Counted from the stretch's first letter, positions 28,320-38,646 are shown. The stretch: DNA of 64,000 nt from Anabaena sp. UHCC 0204 (GCF_009711975.1 NZ_VIKW01000003.1:234986-298985), one strand, 5' to 3'. The notes: generated by a model not told the origin, from the letters alone. A program made the numbers and translations.

Positions 28320-29852
28320 ATGCCAGAAATCGATCAATCCATAGCTCAACATTATCACGACCGGACTAAATATGACCCCCAAACCCTGGCTTCTAAAAGT
28401 CATAATTTAGACTGGGCTAAACAGCCTGTACCGTTTAAAGAGTACAAAATTGGTGCTGATATTGACCTCAAACCCTATCTGCAAGAAACGGTGGAAACAG
28501 TTGCCAATAAATCAGATACCCAATGGTGGTGGCGACTTTCTCAACTATTATTTCACAGTTATGGACTCACGGCAAAAATGCCTTCTATGGGTAGTGCTGT
28601 ATACCTACGGTCTGCTCCCAGTGCTGGGGGGTTGTATCCGGCTGAGGTATATTTAGTTTCTCGTGGTACGCCATTATTACCACCGGGACTCTATAACTAT
28701 CAATGTCGAAGTCATTCTTTAATGCACTTTTGGGAAAGTGATGTTTGGCAAACTTTACAAGCGGCTTGTTTTTGGCATCCTGCTTTAGAAAGTACCCAAT
28801 TAGCTATTATTACTACTGCGGTTTTTTATCGTTCTGCTTGGCGTTATGAAGACAGGGCTTACCGCCGAATTTTTCTCGATACTGGGCATCTTTTAAGTAA
28901 TATTGAGTTGGCTGCTAATATTGCTGATTATCGCGCTCATTTAATCGGCGGTTTTGTGGATGAAGCTGTTAATGATTTACTTTATATTGATCAGGAACAA
29001 GAAGGAACAACGGCTGTTTTAGCTTTGGCAGATTTGTTAGATGTGCGTCAAAATTTACCTCTAGGACGAACTGCTTTACCTTCAACAACTGATACTAATT
29101 ATCCATCTATTCCTGATGGTGAATTGCTGAAATATTTTCATTTACATACCCAAATTTCATCTACAACAACTGATAAGTTAAATCTACCAAATGTCCAACC
29201 AGAAAAGTCTTTAGAAGATAAATACAATTTTCCTTTCTGTGAAAAGATTCCGACTCGAACTGCACCAATTTATTGGGGAGAACATTTATCAGAATTATCA
29301 AATACTATCTATAAACGCCGTTCTACCCGTGCGTATAATGGTGAAAATTTGAATTTTGATGAACTCAAAGCTTTACTGGATTTTACTTATCAACCTCAAA
29401 ATTACATTGATCAAAATTTAGATCCTCATCCTGATCATTTCGATTTGAATTTAATAGAAACATTTATTGTTGTTTCTGGAGTGCAAGGATTAGATGCTGG
29501 TTGTTATTATTACGCACCAAAAGCGCAAGAATTACGACAAATTCGCTTTAAAAATTTCCGTCGAGAATTACATTTTCTGTGTTTGGGACAGGAATTAGGT
29601 AGGGATGCAGGAGCAGTATTATTTCATACCGCTGATTTAAAAAATGCGATCGCTCAATATGGAGATCGTGTTTACCGTTATTTACATTTAGATGCTGGTA
29701 TTTTAGGACAAAGACTAAATTTAGCAGCTATTCGGCTCAATTTGGGTGTCAGTGGTATCGCTGGCTTCTTTGATGACCAAGTAAACGAAGTTTTGGGTAT
29801 CCCTACTGATGAAGCCGTTATCTACATTACGACACTAGGAAAACCGAGGTAA
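28320..29852 (+). CDS. SagB/ThcOx-family dehydrogenase (two nitroreductase-like domains)
   Basis: This 510-residue protein has two nitroreductase-fold halves. The first (about 60-250) contains YLRSAPSAGGLYPAEVYLVS, the SagB signature, and GLYNYQCRSHSLMHF. The second (about 320-505) opens with YKRRSTRAYNGENL and ends with GVSGIAGFFDDQVNEVLG. SagB-type enzymes use FMN to oxidise azolines in peptide natural products, but stand-alone members are widespread in cyanobacteria. No precursor peptide, cyclodehydratase or protease is seen nearby, so a role in peptide tailoring is not supported locally. Confidence 0.9.
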   Translation: MPEIDQSIAQHYHDRTKYDPQTLASKSHNLDWAKQPVPFKEYKIGADIDLKPYLQETVETVANKSDTQWWWRLSQLLFHSYGLTAKMPSMGSAVYLRSAPSAGGLYPAEVYLVSRGTPLLPPGLYNYQCRSHSLMHFWESDVWQTLQAACFWHPALESTQLAIITTAVFYRSAWRYEDRAYRRIFLDTGHLLSNIELAANIADYRAHLIGGFVDEAVNDLLYIDQEQEGTTAVLALADLLDVRQNLPLGRTALPSTTDTNYPSIPDGELLKYFHLHTQISSTTTDKLNLPNVQPEKSLEDKYNFPFCEKIPTRTAPIYWGEHLSELSNTIYKRRSTRAYNGENLNFDELKALLDFTYQPQNYIDQNLDPHPDHFDLNLIETFIVVSGVQGLDAGCYYYAPKAQELRQIRFKNFRRELHFLCLGQELGRDAGAVLFHTADLKNAIAQYGDRVYRYLHLDAGILGQRLNLAAIRLNLGVSGIAGFFDDQVNEVLGIPTDEAVIYITTLGKPR

Positions 29853-29869
29853 AGAAGTCAGGAGGAAGA

Positions 29870-29975
29870 AGAGAGAAGGAAATTTCTCTCCTGCGTCCTC
29901 TGCGGTTCATTTCTTCATAATTTTGCGTAAGTCCTGTTCTTGTACCTCACTTAAATGGGAATTGCTATATACCCC
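29870..29975. repeat. Dispersed repeat fragments between sagB-like gene and pheT
   Basis: The segment includes TCCTGCGTCCTCTGCGGTTC, then TTTTGCGTAAGTCCT, the right-end sequence of the MITE at 32692-32782, and then GTACCTCACTTAAATGGGAA with GCTATA, shared with 52819-52848. It appears to be a mosaic of at least two repeat families. Confidence 0.6.
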
Positions 29976-30028
29976 AAATGGTAATGAGAATTGGGAATTA
30001 CCTTTTTCCCATTACCAATTACCAAATT

Positions 30029-32464
30029 CTAACTTCTGAGACTAACACCAAATTTCTCGACTAAAGCCGTCCTCACCTTATCATGAACTGGTTCAATTTC
30101 AGTTTCAGTCAGAGTGCGATCGCTCACACGATAAACTAAGCGAAAAGCTAAACTGCGTTGTCCTGTGGGGACATTTTCACCACGATATTCATCAAACACT
30201 TCTACTGAGTCTAATAACCCCTTACCGGCTTTGTTAATGACCTTTTCAATTTCCGAGACTGTGATTTTAATTGGGGCAAAAAAGGCAATATCGCGATCGC
30301 TGGCTGGATAAGTAGAGTAAGATGTAAATTTGGGAGTTAATAACTCTTCACTACTTACGGCATCTAATAACGCATCTAAATCTAATTGAAACACATAAAC
30401 GGCATCTGGTAAATCTTTTTCTCGCCGTAATTGGGGATGAACTTGACCAAATGTACCCAATCTATTTCCTCTTTCCCAAAGTGAAGCAGTGCGTCCAGGA
30501 TGTAAGCGAGAATCTCGATTTTCTGGTTGAAATTCCACCTCTAAACCCAGTTGTCTAAAGACACTTTCTAAAATGCCTTTTGCTTCAAACCAAGTAATTG
30601 GTTCTTCTTTCCCACCCCGTAACCATTTACCAGAAGTTATATCACCACCAATAATCCCAGCCAATATTTCCGCTTCTTCTAAACCTTCTTCTTCGCGCCA
30701 GAAAATCCTGCCGATTTCAAAACCATTTAATGCCCCATTTCCTTGTTGTAAATTGTATTGAAAGGCATCAATTAAACCAGAAATCAAATCAGTGCGTAAA
30801 GCTGAATATTCAGCAAACAAAGGATTACTTAAAACTATTTGTCTATCTTCACCTGGTTTAACTAAAGAATAATGAATTAATTCCGTCAAACCTTCAGCCC
30901 TTAGACACGATCTTAACTTACGAACTAATTCTTGATCTAAAGGTAAATAACCAGCTTCAGATTTTTCTGGTAAAGTATCGCAGAATTTATCATAACCATA
31001 TAAACGAGCAATTTCTTCAATTAAATCAATTTCCCGTTCTAAATCCCGATAACGATAAGGAGGTACTGTTACCTGCCAAATTTGTTCTTCAATTGTGATT
31101 AATTTACATCCTAAAGCAGTGAGGATTTTTTCTACATCTTCTGCTTGTAGTTCTCCTGTTTCTCCTGCTAATTCAATTGGACCTAGCACTTCATTGACTC
31201 TATCCAAACGCAAGGTAATAGAATGTGACCAAGTGGAAGCATCTGGACGATAATCGGAAATTTCCTGCTGAACAATTACCCCTGCTGCTAACTCACTAAT
31301 TAAAGATAAAGCGCGGTGACAAGCTATTTCTAATTCTGCCCGATTTACTCCTCTTTCATATCTGCCAGAAGCCTCACTTCTTAACCCCGCACTCCGAGAA
31401 GAACGACGAATAGCCACAGAATCAAATAATGCAGCTTCTAAAACTAAACTTTGTGTACCTTCATGAACTTCCGTTTCCGCACCACCCATGACACCTGCTA
31501 AAGCCACCGCTTGATTATTAGCAGTAATTAATAAATTTTGGGTTGATAAATTCCGGTTATTTCCATCTAAGGTTTTTAAAGTTTCTCCCGTTTCCGCAAA
31601 CCGCACACCAATAATTAAATTTTCTCCCCCACCTACAGATTGTAAACGCTCTTTGTCGAAAGCGTGGAGAGGTTGTCCTCTTTCTAACAACACATAGTTA
31701 GTGATATCAACTACATTATTAATTGGTCTGACACCCGCAGAACGCAAACGTTGTTGTAACCATTCAGGAGAAGGTGCAATTTTTACTTGTTCAACAACTG
31801 TACCAATATAAGCCGGACAAGCTTGGGTTTCGGAAATTTTCAAAGTGAGATTTTTTGCAGTTTTGGTATTTTCCACTTCTGCAATTTGGGGAATTGATAA
31901 TTTTCCCCCAGTTAAAGCTGCTACTTCCCGCGCAATACCCACCATAGATAAAGCGTCAGCACGGTTAGCGGTAGCGGTGACATCTAAAATCACATCTTCC
32001 AAACCCAACAGGGGACGCACGTCACTACCCAGAACAAGATTTTCCTCCGGGAAGATATGAATACCGTCAATATCAGTGGGTAAACCTAGTTCCTTCAAAG
32101 AACATATCATGCCGTTGGAGGGAACACCGCGCAGTTTTGCAGGTTTAATTTTTAAATCAATGTTGGGTAAATAAGTTCCTGTAGTTGCGACGGGAACATA
32201 GATGTCTGCGCGGACGTTTCCAGCACCGCAAACGATATTTACAGTCTCAGCAGCACCAATATCAACTGTACAAACGCTCAGTTTATCTGCATTGGGGTGT
32301 GGTTGACGTTCTAGCACTCTTCCCACAACAACACCATCTGCCCAAGTGCGACGATCTTCTATATCTTCTACTTCAAACCCTGCCATTGTCAAGGTTTCCG
32401 CCAGTTCTTCTGGAGTCTGTTTGATTTCTACGAGTTCTTTTAACCAGTTTAGAGAAATACGCAT
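30029..32464 (-). CDS. pheT: Phenylalanyl-tRNA synthetase beta subunit
   Basis: This 811-residue protein follows the PheT layout. The N-terminal region [14 protein letters not shown] leads into an EMAP/OB-type tRNA-binding domain (about 40-150, [13 protein letters not shown]). B3/B4 editing domains follow (about 205-380, [18 protein letters not shown]), then the B5 domain (about 410-490), a catalytic-like core, and the FDX-ACB anticodon-binding domain at the C-terminus (about 718-811, [10 protein letters not shown]). It forms a tetramer with PheS, which is encoded elsewhere, as is common in cyanobacteria. Confidence 0.97.
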   Translation of the reverse strand: MRISLNWLKELVEIKQTPEELAETLTMAGFEVEDIEDRRTWADGVVVGRVLERQPHPNADKLSVCTVDIGAAETVNIVCGAGNVRADIYVPVATTGTYLPNIDLKIKPAKLRGVPSNGMICSLKELGLPTDIDGIHIFPEENLVLGSDVRPLLGLEDVILDVTATANRADALSMVGIAREVAALTGGKLSIPQIAEVENTKTAKNLTLKISETQACPAYIGTVVEQVKIAPSPEWLQQRLRSAGVRPINNVVDITNYVLLERGQPLHAFDKERLQSVGGGENLIIGVRFAETGETLKTLDGNNRNLSTQNLLITANNQAVALAGVMGGAETEVHEGTQSLVLEAALFDSVAIRRSSRSAGLRSEASGRYERGVNRAELEIACHRALSLISELAAGVIVQQEISDYRPDASTWSHSITLRLDRVNEVLGPIELAGETGELQAEDVEKILTALGCKLITIEEQIWQVTVPPYRYRDLEREIDLIEEIARLYGYDKFCDTLPEKSEAGYLPLDQELVRKLRSCLRAEGLTELIHYSLVKPGEDRQIVLSNPLFAEYSALRTDLISGLIDAFQYNLQQGNGALNGFEIGRIFWREEEGLEEAEILAGIIGGDITSGKWLRGGKEEPITWFEAKGILESVFRQLGLEVEFQPENRDSRLHPGRTASLWERGNRLGTFGQVHPQLRREKDLPDAVYVFQLDLDALLDAVSSEELLTPKFTSYSTYPASDRDIAFFAPIKITVSEIEKVINKAGKGLLDSVEVFDEYRGENVPTGQRSLAFRLVYRVSDRTLTETEIEPVHDKVRTALVEKFGVSLRS

Positions 32465-32554
32465 GGAGTCTGTTTGTTTGGTTTTATCTTTCGCTTTAAT
32501 TTTATATATTAAGTGAAAATTATGAGATTTTTTGGCTTTGCTAATTGAATGTAT

Positions 32555-32605
32555 GAATTAGCCTCACGCCAAGGCGCAAAGACGCAAAGAATAAGAGTTA
32601 AAGAA
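32555..32605. repeat. GCGCAAAGACGCAAAG dispersed repeat
   Basis: TCACGCCAAGGCGCAAAGACGCAAAGAATAAGAGTTAAAG is the reverse complement, with few changes, of the tract at 46125-46172, and a relative of 547-570. It is non-coding. Confidence 0.6.
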
Positions 32606-32691
32606 ATCTAATTTTTTCGTTTTACAGTAGAAATGCGATATGGAAAGTCTCTACATTTTTTTTTACGGGATGTCTATTATGATTAATTCAT

Positions 32692-32782
32692 AGGACTTAC
32701 GCAAAATATCTCTGAAACCCTATTTTCTTTGTGTCCTTCGCTCCTTCGTGGTTCGTTCTTTCGTGACTTGTGCGTAAGTCCT
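32692..32782. repeat. 91-bp MITE with AGGACTTACGCA terminal inverted repeats
   Basis: AGGACTTACGCA (32692-32703) is exactly inverted as TGCGTAAGTCCT (32771-32782). A second copy in the same orientation, with a decayed right end, lies at 40988-41078, and a right-end fragment near 29920. There is no coding capacity; it lies just upstream of the Uma2 gene. Confidence 0.85.
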
Positions 32783-32810
32783 GATTCAGTAGATATCAGA
32801 ATCTATCCCT

Positions 32811-33503
32811 ATGGGAGATATGTCCACTATGGTACAGCAATTATCAGCAGAAACCACACCAGAAATCATCTACCCTGACAGCGACGGTCAAGCAATGGCA
32901 GATAATACCAAACAATATCAATGGATTGTTAAAATTAAAGAAAATTTAGAAATATTATTTGCATCAAATCCAGATGTATTTATTGCTGGTGATTTACTAT
33001 GGTATCCTGTCGAGGGAAATCCGAAAATTCGTCAAGCACCTGATGTATTAGTAGTTTTTGGTAGACCAAAGGGAGATAGAGGTTCATATCAACAGTGGAA
33101 AGAGAATAATATTCCTCCTCAAGTAGTTTTTGAAATTTTATCTCCAGGAAATAGAACTTCAGCGATGATTAATAAATCGCTTTTTTATCAACGTTATGGT
33201 GTGGAAGAATATTATATTTATGATCCTGATACTTTAGAATTATCCGGTTTTGTGCATTCTGAAGATGGTTTTGTAGCTATTGAAGATATTTATAATTGGG
33301 TAAGTCCAAGATTGGGAATACGTTTTCAAATTACATCTGATAATTTAGAAATTTATTATCCTGATGGTAAAAAGTTTCTCACATCTGTGGAATTTGATCA
33401 ACTTGCTAAACAAGAACGTCAAGAAAAGGAAATAGCTATTCAACAGTATCAAGAATTATTAACAAAGTTGCAAGAAAAGGGAATTGATGTAGGTACAATA
33501 TGA
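32811..33503 (+). CDS. Uma2 family endonuclease-like protein (DUF820)
   Basis: The 230-residue protein has the Uma2 PD-(D/E)XK-like core: RQAPDVLVVFGR (about 63-74), VVFEILSPGNRTS (about 100-112) and GVEEYYIYDPDT (about 125-136). A charged coiled-coil tail closes it (about 195-225, KQERQEKEIAIQQYQELLTK). Uma2 proteins are extremely numerous in cyanobacteria and their biological role is unproven. Several in-frame Met codons exist (residues 1, 4 and 7); the later ones are plausible starts. It lies 188 bp upstream of the Type IIG enzyme. Confidence 0.88.
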   Translation: MGDMSTMVQQLSAETTPEIIYPDSDGQAMADNTKQYQWIVKIKENLEILFASNPDVFIAGDLLWYPVEGNPKIRQAPDVLVVFGRPKGDRGSYQQWKENNIPPQVVFEILSPGNRTSAMINKSLFYQRYGVEEYYIYDPDTLELSGFVHSEDGFVAIEDIYNWVSPRLGIRFQITSDNLEIYYPDGKKFLTSVEFDQLAKQERQEKEIAIQQYQELLTKLQEKGIDVGTI

Positions 33504-33512
33504 ACCCAGGTT

Positions 33513-33561
33513 TGTAGTGAGGACTTTAGTCCTCATTTAAGGGCTGAAGCCCTTACTACCA
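33513..33561. repeat. Three-way-junction palindrome with two 7-bp hairpins
   Basis: GAGGACTTTAGTCCTC (33519-33534) and AAGGGCTGAAGCCCTT (33539-33554) are each perfect 7-bp stems with 2-nt loops. They are nested in an outer GTAGT/ACTAC pairing. The element can fold as a cruciform or act as a bidirectional structure after the Uma2 stop. This palindrome type recurs in cyanobacterial genomes. Confidence 0.75.
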
Positions 33562-33691
33562 AATCATCTCAATCTTTTTTACATTACTTAATCTAAGTTG
33601 AGTTATTTTTGTTTAGTTACTTACTTGATATGATCAGAAAATCCTATTTAAGATTTAGTAGATCTATATACATTATTTTGGAGTTGAAATT

Positions 33692-36600
33692 ATGATAGAT
33701 TCAAAAAATATCAATAAACCATTATTCTCTCAACATTATTTAGACTATCGGATTCAAGAATCTCCAGAATGGCAATTAAATATTCAAGCAGAATTTGAGC
33801 AATTAAAAAATCTTTATTTATCAAAAATAGCAATTTTACCTACTCTCAATGAAGCACAAACTGAAGATGTATTTATTAAACCTGTATTAGATATTTTAGG
33901 GTTTTCTAATATTCCTCAAGTCGTTACTCGTGGGAAAGGTAGAGCCGAACGCCCTGATTATGCGTTGTTTGCAAATGAAAGTGAAAGGGATATAGCTTAC
34001 TCTTTTCAAAATAATGAAACTGCTTTTTATGGTAAAGTATTAGTAATAGCAGAAGCTAAATATTGGGAAAGACCATTAAGTAAAGTTTCTGCTAATGATA
34101 AACGGGATATTTTTAAGAACGAAAACCCATCTTTTCAGATTTCTAGTTATCTCACAGGTACAGGAGTTGATTGGGGAATTTTAACCAATGGTAGAGAATG
34201 GCGTTTATATTATCGTCAAGCATCTTCAACCGCAACGGAATTTTATCCCATTGATTTAGTAGAATTATTAGAAAGTGAAGATTTAGAGAAATTTAAATCC
34301 TTTTGGTTATTTTTTAGAAGTGCAGCTTTTGAAAAAGACAGCTACAATAAAAACTTTTTAGAAAGAGTCAGAGAAGGAAGTACAACTTATGCGACTCAAG
34401 TAGGAAACGAATTAAAAACATTAGTATTTGATCAGATATTTCCTGACTTAGCAGGGGGTTTTGTTGCAGACGCAATGCGACGGGGAAAAACTGGAGAACC
34501 AAAACAGGTTTATGCAGCTACTTTATCATTTTTATATAAGTTGTTATTTTTATTATATGCCGAAGCGAGAAATTTATTACCAATTACCACCGCTTACCGT
34601 GATTATAGTTTGATTAAAATTACTCAAGAAATAGCGGAAAGCGTTGATAAACAAAGAACATTAAGTCAAACTTCGACAAAGATTTATAAGAGTTTATTAG
34701 GTTTATTTGAAATAGTAGATAGAGGTGATGCAGCTTTAGAAGTACCTCGTTATAATGGTGGTTTATTTCATTTTGATTTTCATGAAACTGAAGATATCAA
34801 AGATTATCCAGATAATTATTTTCTGTATGAACATCAATTATCTGATGCTGTCTTATTTCCAGCTTTGGATAAATTAGCACGGTTTGAAAAACTTCCCATT
34901 GACTACAGCTTTTTAGGTGTGCGACAATTGGGTTCGATTTATGAAGGTTTATTAGAATATCGCTTAGTTATTGAAGATGGAAATACCGGAAAAGTCCATT
35001 TAGCAAATGATAAAGGTGAACGAAAAGCAACGGGTTCTTATTACACACCAGATTATATTGTTAAATACATTATTAGTCATACTCTCAAACCGATTTTAGA
35101 GGAGAAAAAACAAAAATTTGCGGATTTAATGGTGCAAATTAGCCAATTACATGAAAAAATGGCAGATGGTAGATTAGGAGTACAAAGTCGTAACGGGTTA
35201 CAAAAGGATTTACAACGTTTAAAAAGAAAAAGTACAAATACTTTACTGGATATTAAAATATGTGATCCTGCTATGGGAAGCGGACATTTTTTAGTGGAAG
35301 CTGTTGATTATTTTACAGATGAATTAATCATTATTTTAAATGAATATCCTGAACATAATCCGGTTTTAGATATGTTATCAAAAACCCGCGAAAGCATTTT
35401 AGCAAATTTACAACAACAGGGAATTACTATTGATGCCAATAAATTAGAAGATACTCAACTTTTGCAACGTGTGGTAATGAAACGCTGTATTTATGGTGTG
35501 GATTTGAACCCAATGGCGGTAGAATTAGCTAAGGTGAGTTTATGGTTACATTCTTTCACAATTGGCGCACCTTTGAGTTTTTTAGATCATCATTTACGTT
35601 GCGGTAATTCGCTGATTGGTACGACTGCGCGAGAAGCAGAAGCAAATATGGTAAAGGAAGAAAGTGGACAATTAAATTTATTAACTGGTCCATTTGTGGG
35701 GTTGTTACTTGCTGCGGAAATTATGCGCGGTGTGAGTACGTTAAGTGATGCAACTTTTGCGGAGGTGGAAACTAGCGAAAGATTATTTAAGGAGTTTGAT
35801 AAAGCTGCGAAACCTTATAAACGGTTATTAGATATTTATGTTTCTAAATATTTTGGTTTGAAACGTGCTGATCATTTTTTACGGGTTTATGGTACTAATG
35901 CGATTAATATTAATCCTGAAACTATGAATACTGCTGATATTGCGGTATATGAAGATGCGAGAAAGTTGTTTGAAGAAAAGCGGTTTTTTCATTGGGATTT
36001 GGAATTTCCGGAGGTTTTTATTGATTTAGAAAATGCAAGTTGGAAAGAAAATCCCGGTTTTGATGCTGTGATTGGAAATCCACCTTATGGATCAACGTAT
36101 AAAGACTATACAAGTGCTAAATTACAATATATTAGTAATACTGTCACTTCCAAAGATATTTATCTATTTTTTATTGAATTATCATTAAATATAATTTCCA
36201 AAATTGGTACTATAGGCTTAATTACTCCTAATACATGGATGACTCTAGAAAGTGGTTGTGAGTTTAGAAAATTAATTTTACAAACCACGCAATTAATTAA
36301 AATAGCTGAATTTAGATCAGCTTTTCAAGATGCAATTGTAGAAACTGCTGCTTTAATAGTTTCTAAAAATATTAATAGTTCTGAAAATACAGAAGTTTTA
36401 AATTTTGCGAATCAAGAAATAATTTCTAAATATTCTCGTTTGACATCTGAATGGTTTTTAAATGAAGGATATGTGATTGATTATTATTTAAATATGGAAG
36501 AAATTAATATTTTGAACAAGTCTACTAATCAAGGTATTAAGTTAGAAGAATTAGTAAATATATATGCAGGTACAAAATTATACGAAAAAGGAAAAGGTAA

Positions 36601-37597
36601 TCCCCCTCAAACACCGTTAATTTTGAAGGAAAAACCATATACATCAAATAACTTACTACCAGATTTTGAACCAATAATTACAGGTGGAGATATACAAAAA
36701 TATGCAATTAAAAATGATCTTATTTATGTTAAATATGGTACATGGTTAGCTGCACCAAGAAATGAAAGTATATTTAGAAATCAAAAAATCATAGTTCGAC
36801 GCACTGACGATTTAATTATTGCAAGTATTGATTGTGATTTCAGAATTTGTCAAAACTCTGTACATTGTCTCATTAAAAAAGAAGAGAGTAGTTTTTCTGA
36901 TTATTTTTTGTTATCAATATTAAATTCTTTTTATATTAAATGGTGGTATCAAAAGAAAAATTTCCAGATGGTTGGTAAGCCTTTTGCTGAAGTTAAAGTT
37001 ATTTATTTATCAAGAATACCAGTTCCTAAAATTTCCTTTACAACTTCCCCAGAAAAACGCCAAGAATATCTAGAAAACACAATTAATCTTTACCAACAAT
37101 ATCAAATCAATCATCAACCAGATATTTTACTTACCCAAATTGATCATCACCTAAATCAACAACTATCAGAAGCAGATGTAATTCATAATTTCCTCGCATA
37201 TTTAGCAGAACAAATGATAGAATTAAATAAACAAAAACAAACAGAAATCAAAGGCTTTTTAACATGGTTAGAAAGATTTATCGGTGTTGATATTGATAAT
37301 CTTACCAATAAATCGAAAATTCAAAATTATTTAGGTGATTATTCCAAACAAAAACAAGCAGATAACCATTTAACCTTTGATGAATTAATTGGTATCCTCA
37401 AGAAGAATCAGAAAAAACTAAAAATAGATCCCACCGCGAGAAAAGAACAAGAAACATTAGAAAAAGAATATAAATCAAGTTTAAATACACTCTTACCAAT
37501 CAAAAAGCAACTAAAACAATATGATTGGTTAATTGATGAAATTGTTTATAAATTATATGGTTTAACCGAAGCAGAAAAAGCGATAATTCAAGGATAA
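33692..37597 (+). CDS. Type IIG restriction endonuclease / N6-adenine methyltransferase (Eco57I-like)
   Basis: This 1301-residue single-chain restriction-modification enzyme has an N-terminal PD-(D/E)XK nuclease region with RPDYALF (Asp89) and IAEAKYW (Glu121, Lys123). A helical connector follows (about 240-450). The gamma-class adenine methyltransferase has motif I DPAMGSGHF (from residue 525) and motif IV GNPPYG (Asn796). The C-terminal part (about 930-1130) looks like a TaqI-type target-recognition domain ending in IPVPKI, followed by helices. One protein both cuts and modifies, so no partner gene is needed. It is a probable anti-phage defence gene, flanked on both sides by Uma2 genes. The recognition sequence is unknown. 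Confidence 0.92.
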   Translation: MIDSKNINKPLFSQHYLDYRIQESPEWQLNIQAEFEQLKNLYLSKIAILPTLNEAQTEDVFIKPVLDILGFSNIPQVVTRGKGRAERPDYALFANESERDIAYSFQNNETAFYGKVLVIAEAKYWERPLSKVSANDKRDIFKNENPSFQISSYLTGTGVDWGILTNGREWRLYYRQASSTATEFYPIDLVELLESEDLEKFKSFWLFFRSAAFEKDSYNKNFLERVREGSTTYATQVGNELKTLVFDQIFPDLAGGFVADAMRRGKTGEPKQVYAATLSFLYKLLFLLYAEARNLLPITTAYRDYSLIKITQEIAESVDKQRTLSQTSTKIYKSLLGLFEIVDRGDAALEVPRYNGGLFHFDFHETEDIKDYPDNYFLYEHQLSDAVLFPALDKLARFEKLPIDYSFLGVRQLGSIYEGLLEYRLVIEDGNTGKVHLANDKGERKATGSYYTPDYIVKYIISHTLKPILEEKKQKFADLMVQISQLHEKMADGRLGVQSRNGLQKDLQRLKRKSTNTLLDIKICDPAMGSGHFLVEAVDYFTDELIIILNEYPEHNPVLDMLSKTRESILANLQQQGITIDANKLEDTQLLQRVVMKRCIYGVDLNPMAVELAKVSLWLHSFTIGAPLSFLDHHLRCGNSLIGTTAREAEANMVKEESGQLNLLTGPFVGLLLAAEIMRGVSTLSDATFAEVETSERLFKEFDKAAKPYKRLLDIYVSKYFGLKRADHFLRVYGTNAININPETMNTADIAVYEDARKLFEEKRFFHWDLEFPEVFIDLENASWKENPGFDAVIGNPPYGSTYKDYTSAKLQYISNTVTSKDIYLFFIELSLNIISKIGTIGLITPNTWMTLESGCEFRKLILQTTQLIKIAEFRSAFQDAIVETAALIVSKNINSSENTEVLNFANQEIISKYSRLTSEWFLNEGYVIDYYLNMEEINILNKSTNQGIKLEELVNIYAGTKLYEKGKGNPPQTPLILKEKPYTSNNLLPDFEPIITGGDIQKYAIKNDLIYVKYGTWLAAPRNESIFRNQKIIVRRTDDLIIASIDCDFRICQNSVHCLIKKEESSFSDYFLLSILNSFYIKWWYQKKNFQMVGKPFAEVKVIYLSRIPVPKISFTTSPEKRQEYLENTINLYQQYQINHQPDILLTQIDHHLNQQLSEADVIHNFLAYLAEQMIELNKQKQTEIKGFLTWLERFIGVDIDNLTNKSKIQNYLGDYSKQKQADNHLTFDELIGILKKNQKKLKIDPTARKEQETLEKEYKSSLNTLLPIKKQLKQYDWLIDEIVYKLYGLTEAEKAIIQG

Positions 37598-37860
37598 AAA
37601 TATCCCCGACTTCTGTTTTCATTTTGTAAATAAATTCGGTTTTACCACTTCCTCTAACATACTTCTAAGATACGAGTGTTGGGTTTCGTTCCTCAACCCA
37701 ACCTACAATAAATGTTGTTTTACATAAAGAGAACGGTAAAGCTATAAATTATGAAATGATCTAAGAAGTTGGTATCTAGTTCTAAGAGTAGCATATCGAA
37801 ATATCGAATACTATATCGAAATAATGAATTATACTATAAAAAGAATTGGTAATATCAATC
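37598..37860. other. Intergenic region with AACCCAA palindrome
   Basis: The 263-bp spacer holds TTGGGTTTCGTTCCTCAACCCAA (37680-37702; stem TTGGGTT/AACCCAA), a known style of cyanobacterial palindrome related to 13692-13768. Three ATATCGAA copies follow (about 37794-37820). No gene was seen. Confidence 0.6.
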
Positions 37861-38625
37861 ATGTTAAAATACAGCCAATTAAATTGTTTACCTTCATCTG
37901 AAGAATTACCCGACTCTGACGACACACCAGTGGATAACGAACTACAAGATTTAATTCCCGGTTTATTAAAAGCCATGTTAGCTTTAATCTGGTCACAAAG
38001 ACAAGATTGGTTTTTTGGTGTAGATATGGGAATACATTATGATACCAATAAACCTGCAATTGTCCCAGATGGATTTTTAAGTATTGGCGTTCCCAGAATT
38101 ATTAATGAAAAATTACGTCGAAGTTATGTATTATGGGAAGAGAAAAAATTACCAACTTTAGTATTAGAAGTAGTTTCTAAAACCTATAGAAATGAATATG
38201 AAACTAAGAAAGAAATGTATGCTCAAAAGTTGGGAGTCTTATATTATGTAGTTTATAATCCCTTACTAAGTGAACAAGCATCTTTGGAAGTTTATCAATT
38301 AGTCAATGGTGAATATGTTTTAATTCCAGGAAATCCAGTTTGGTTATCAGAAATAGGTTTAGGAATTGGTTGGGAAAAGGGAACTTATCAAGGAATCACT
38401 AGACAATGGTTATATTGGTTTGATGAACAGGGAAAAAGATTTTTAACACCGGAAGAACGGATTCTACAAAGTGAAGAACAACGTTTAGAATCTGAAAGAA
38501 AACAGTTAGAATCTGAAAGAAACCGTTTAGAATCTGAAAGAAAACGTTTAGAATCTGAAGAAAAAGCTCAGAAATTAGCAGAGATGTTAAAAAAATTAGG
38601 TGTTGATCCTGAAAGTTTAATTTAA
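37861..38625 (+). CDS. Uma2 family endonuclease-like protein, tandem copy 1
   Basis: The product has about 254 residues from ATG 37861; upstream TTG 37846 is a less likely start. It has the Uma2 core AIVPDGFLSIGVPR (about 55-68), LPTLVLEVVSKTYR (about 93-106) and GVLYYVVYNPL. The C-terminus is a coiled coil of seven-residue LESERKR repeats. It is about two-thirds identical by eye to the next gene, and the bases before the two ATGs (ATTGGTA[AG]TATCAATC) are nearly the same. This shows a tandem duplication that included the translation start region. Function in the cell is unknown. Confidence 0.88.
   Translation: MLKYSQLNCLPSSEELPDSDDTPVDNELQDLIPGLLKAMLALIWSQRQDWFFGVDMGIHYDTNKPAIVPDGFLSIGVPRIINEKLRRSYVLWEEKKLPTLVLEVVSKTYRNEYETKKEMYAQKLGVLYYVVYNPLLSEQASLEVYQLVNGEYVLIPGNPVWLSEIGLGIGWEKGTYQGITRQWLYWFDEQGKRFLTPEERILQSEEQRLESERKQLESERNRLESERKRLESEEKAQKLAEMLKKLGVDPESLI
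38481..38564 (+). repeat. 21-bp in-frame minisatellite encoding coiled-coil heptads
   Basis: Four 21-bp units of the form CGTTTAGAATCTGAAAGAAA encode successive LESERKR-type heptads in the tail of Uma2 copy 1. Copy 2 lacks the array, so the unit number has changed since the duplication. Confidence 0.85.
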
Positions 38626-38646
38626 GTAAAATTGGTAGTATCAATC

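Noticed and set aside
28320-29852. Start of a ribosomal peptide cluster
   Set aside because: No precursor peptide, cyclodehydratase, protease or exporter was found next to the SagB-like gene.
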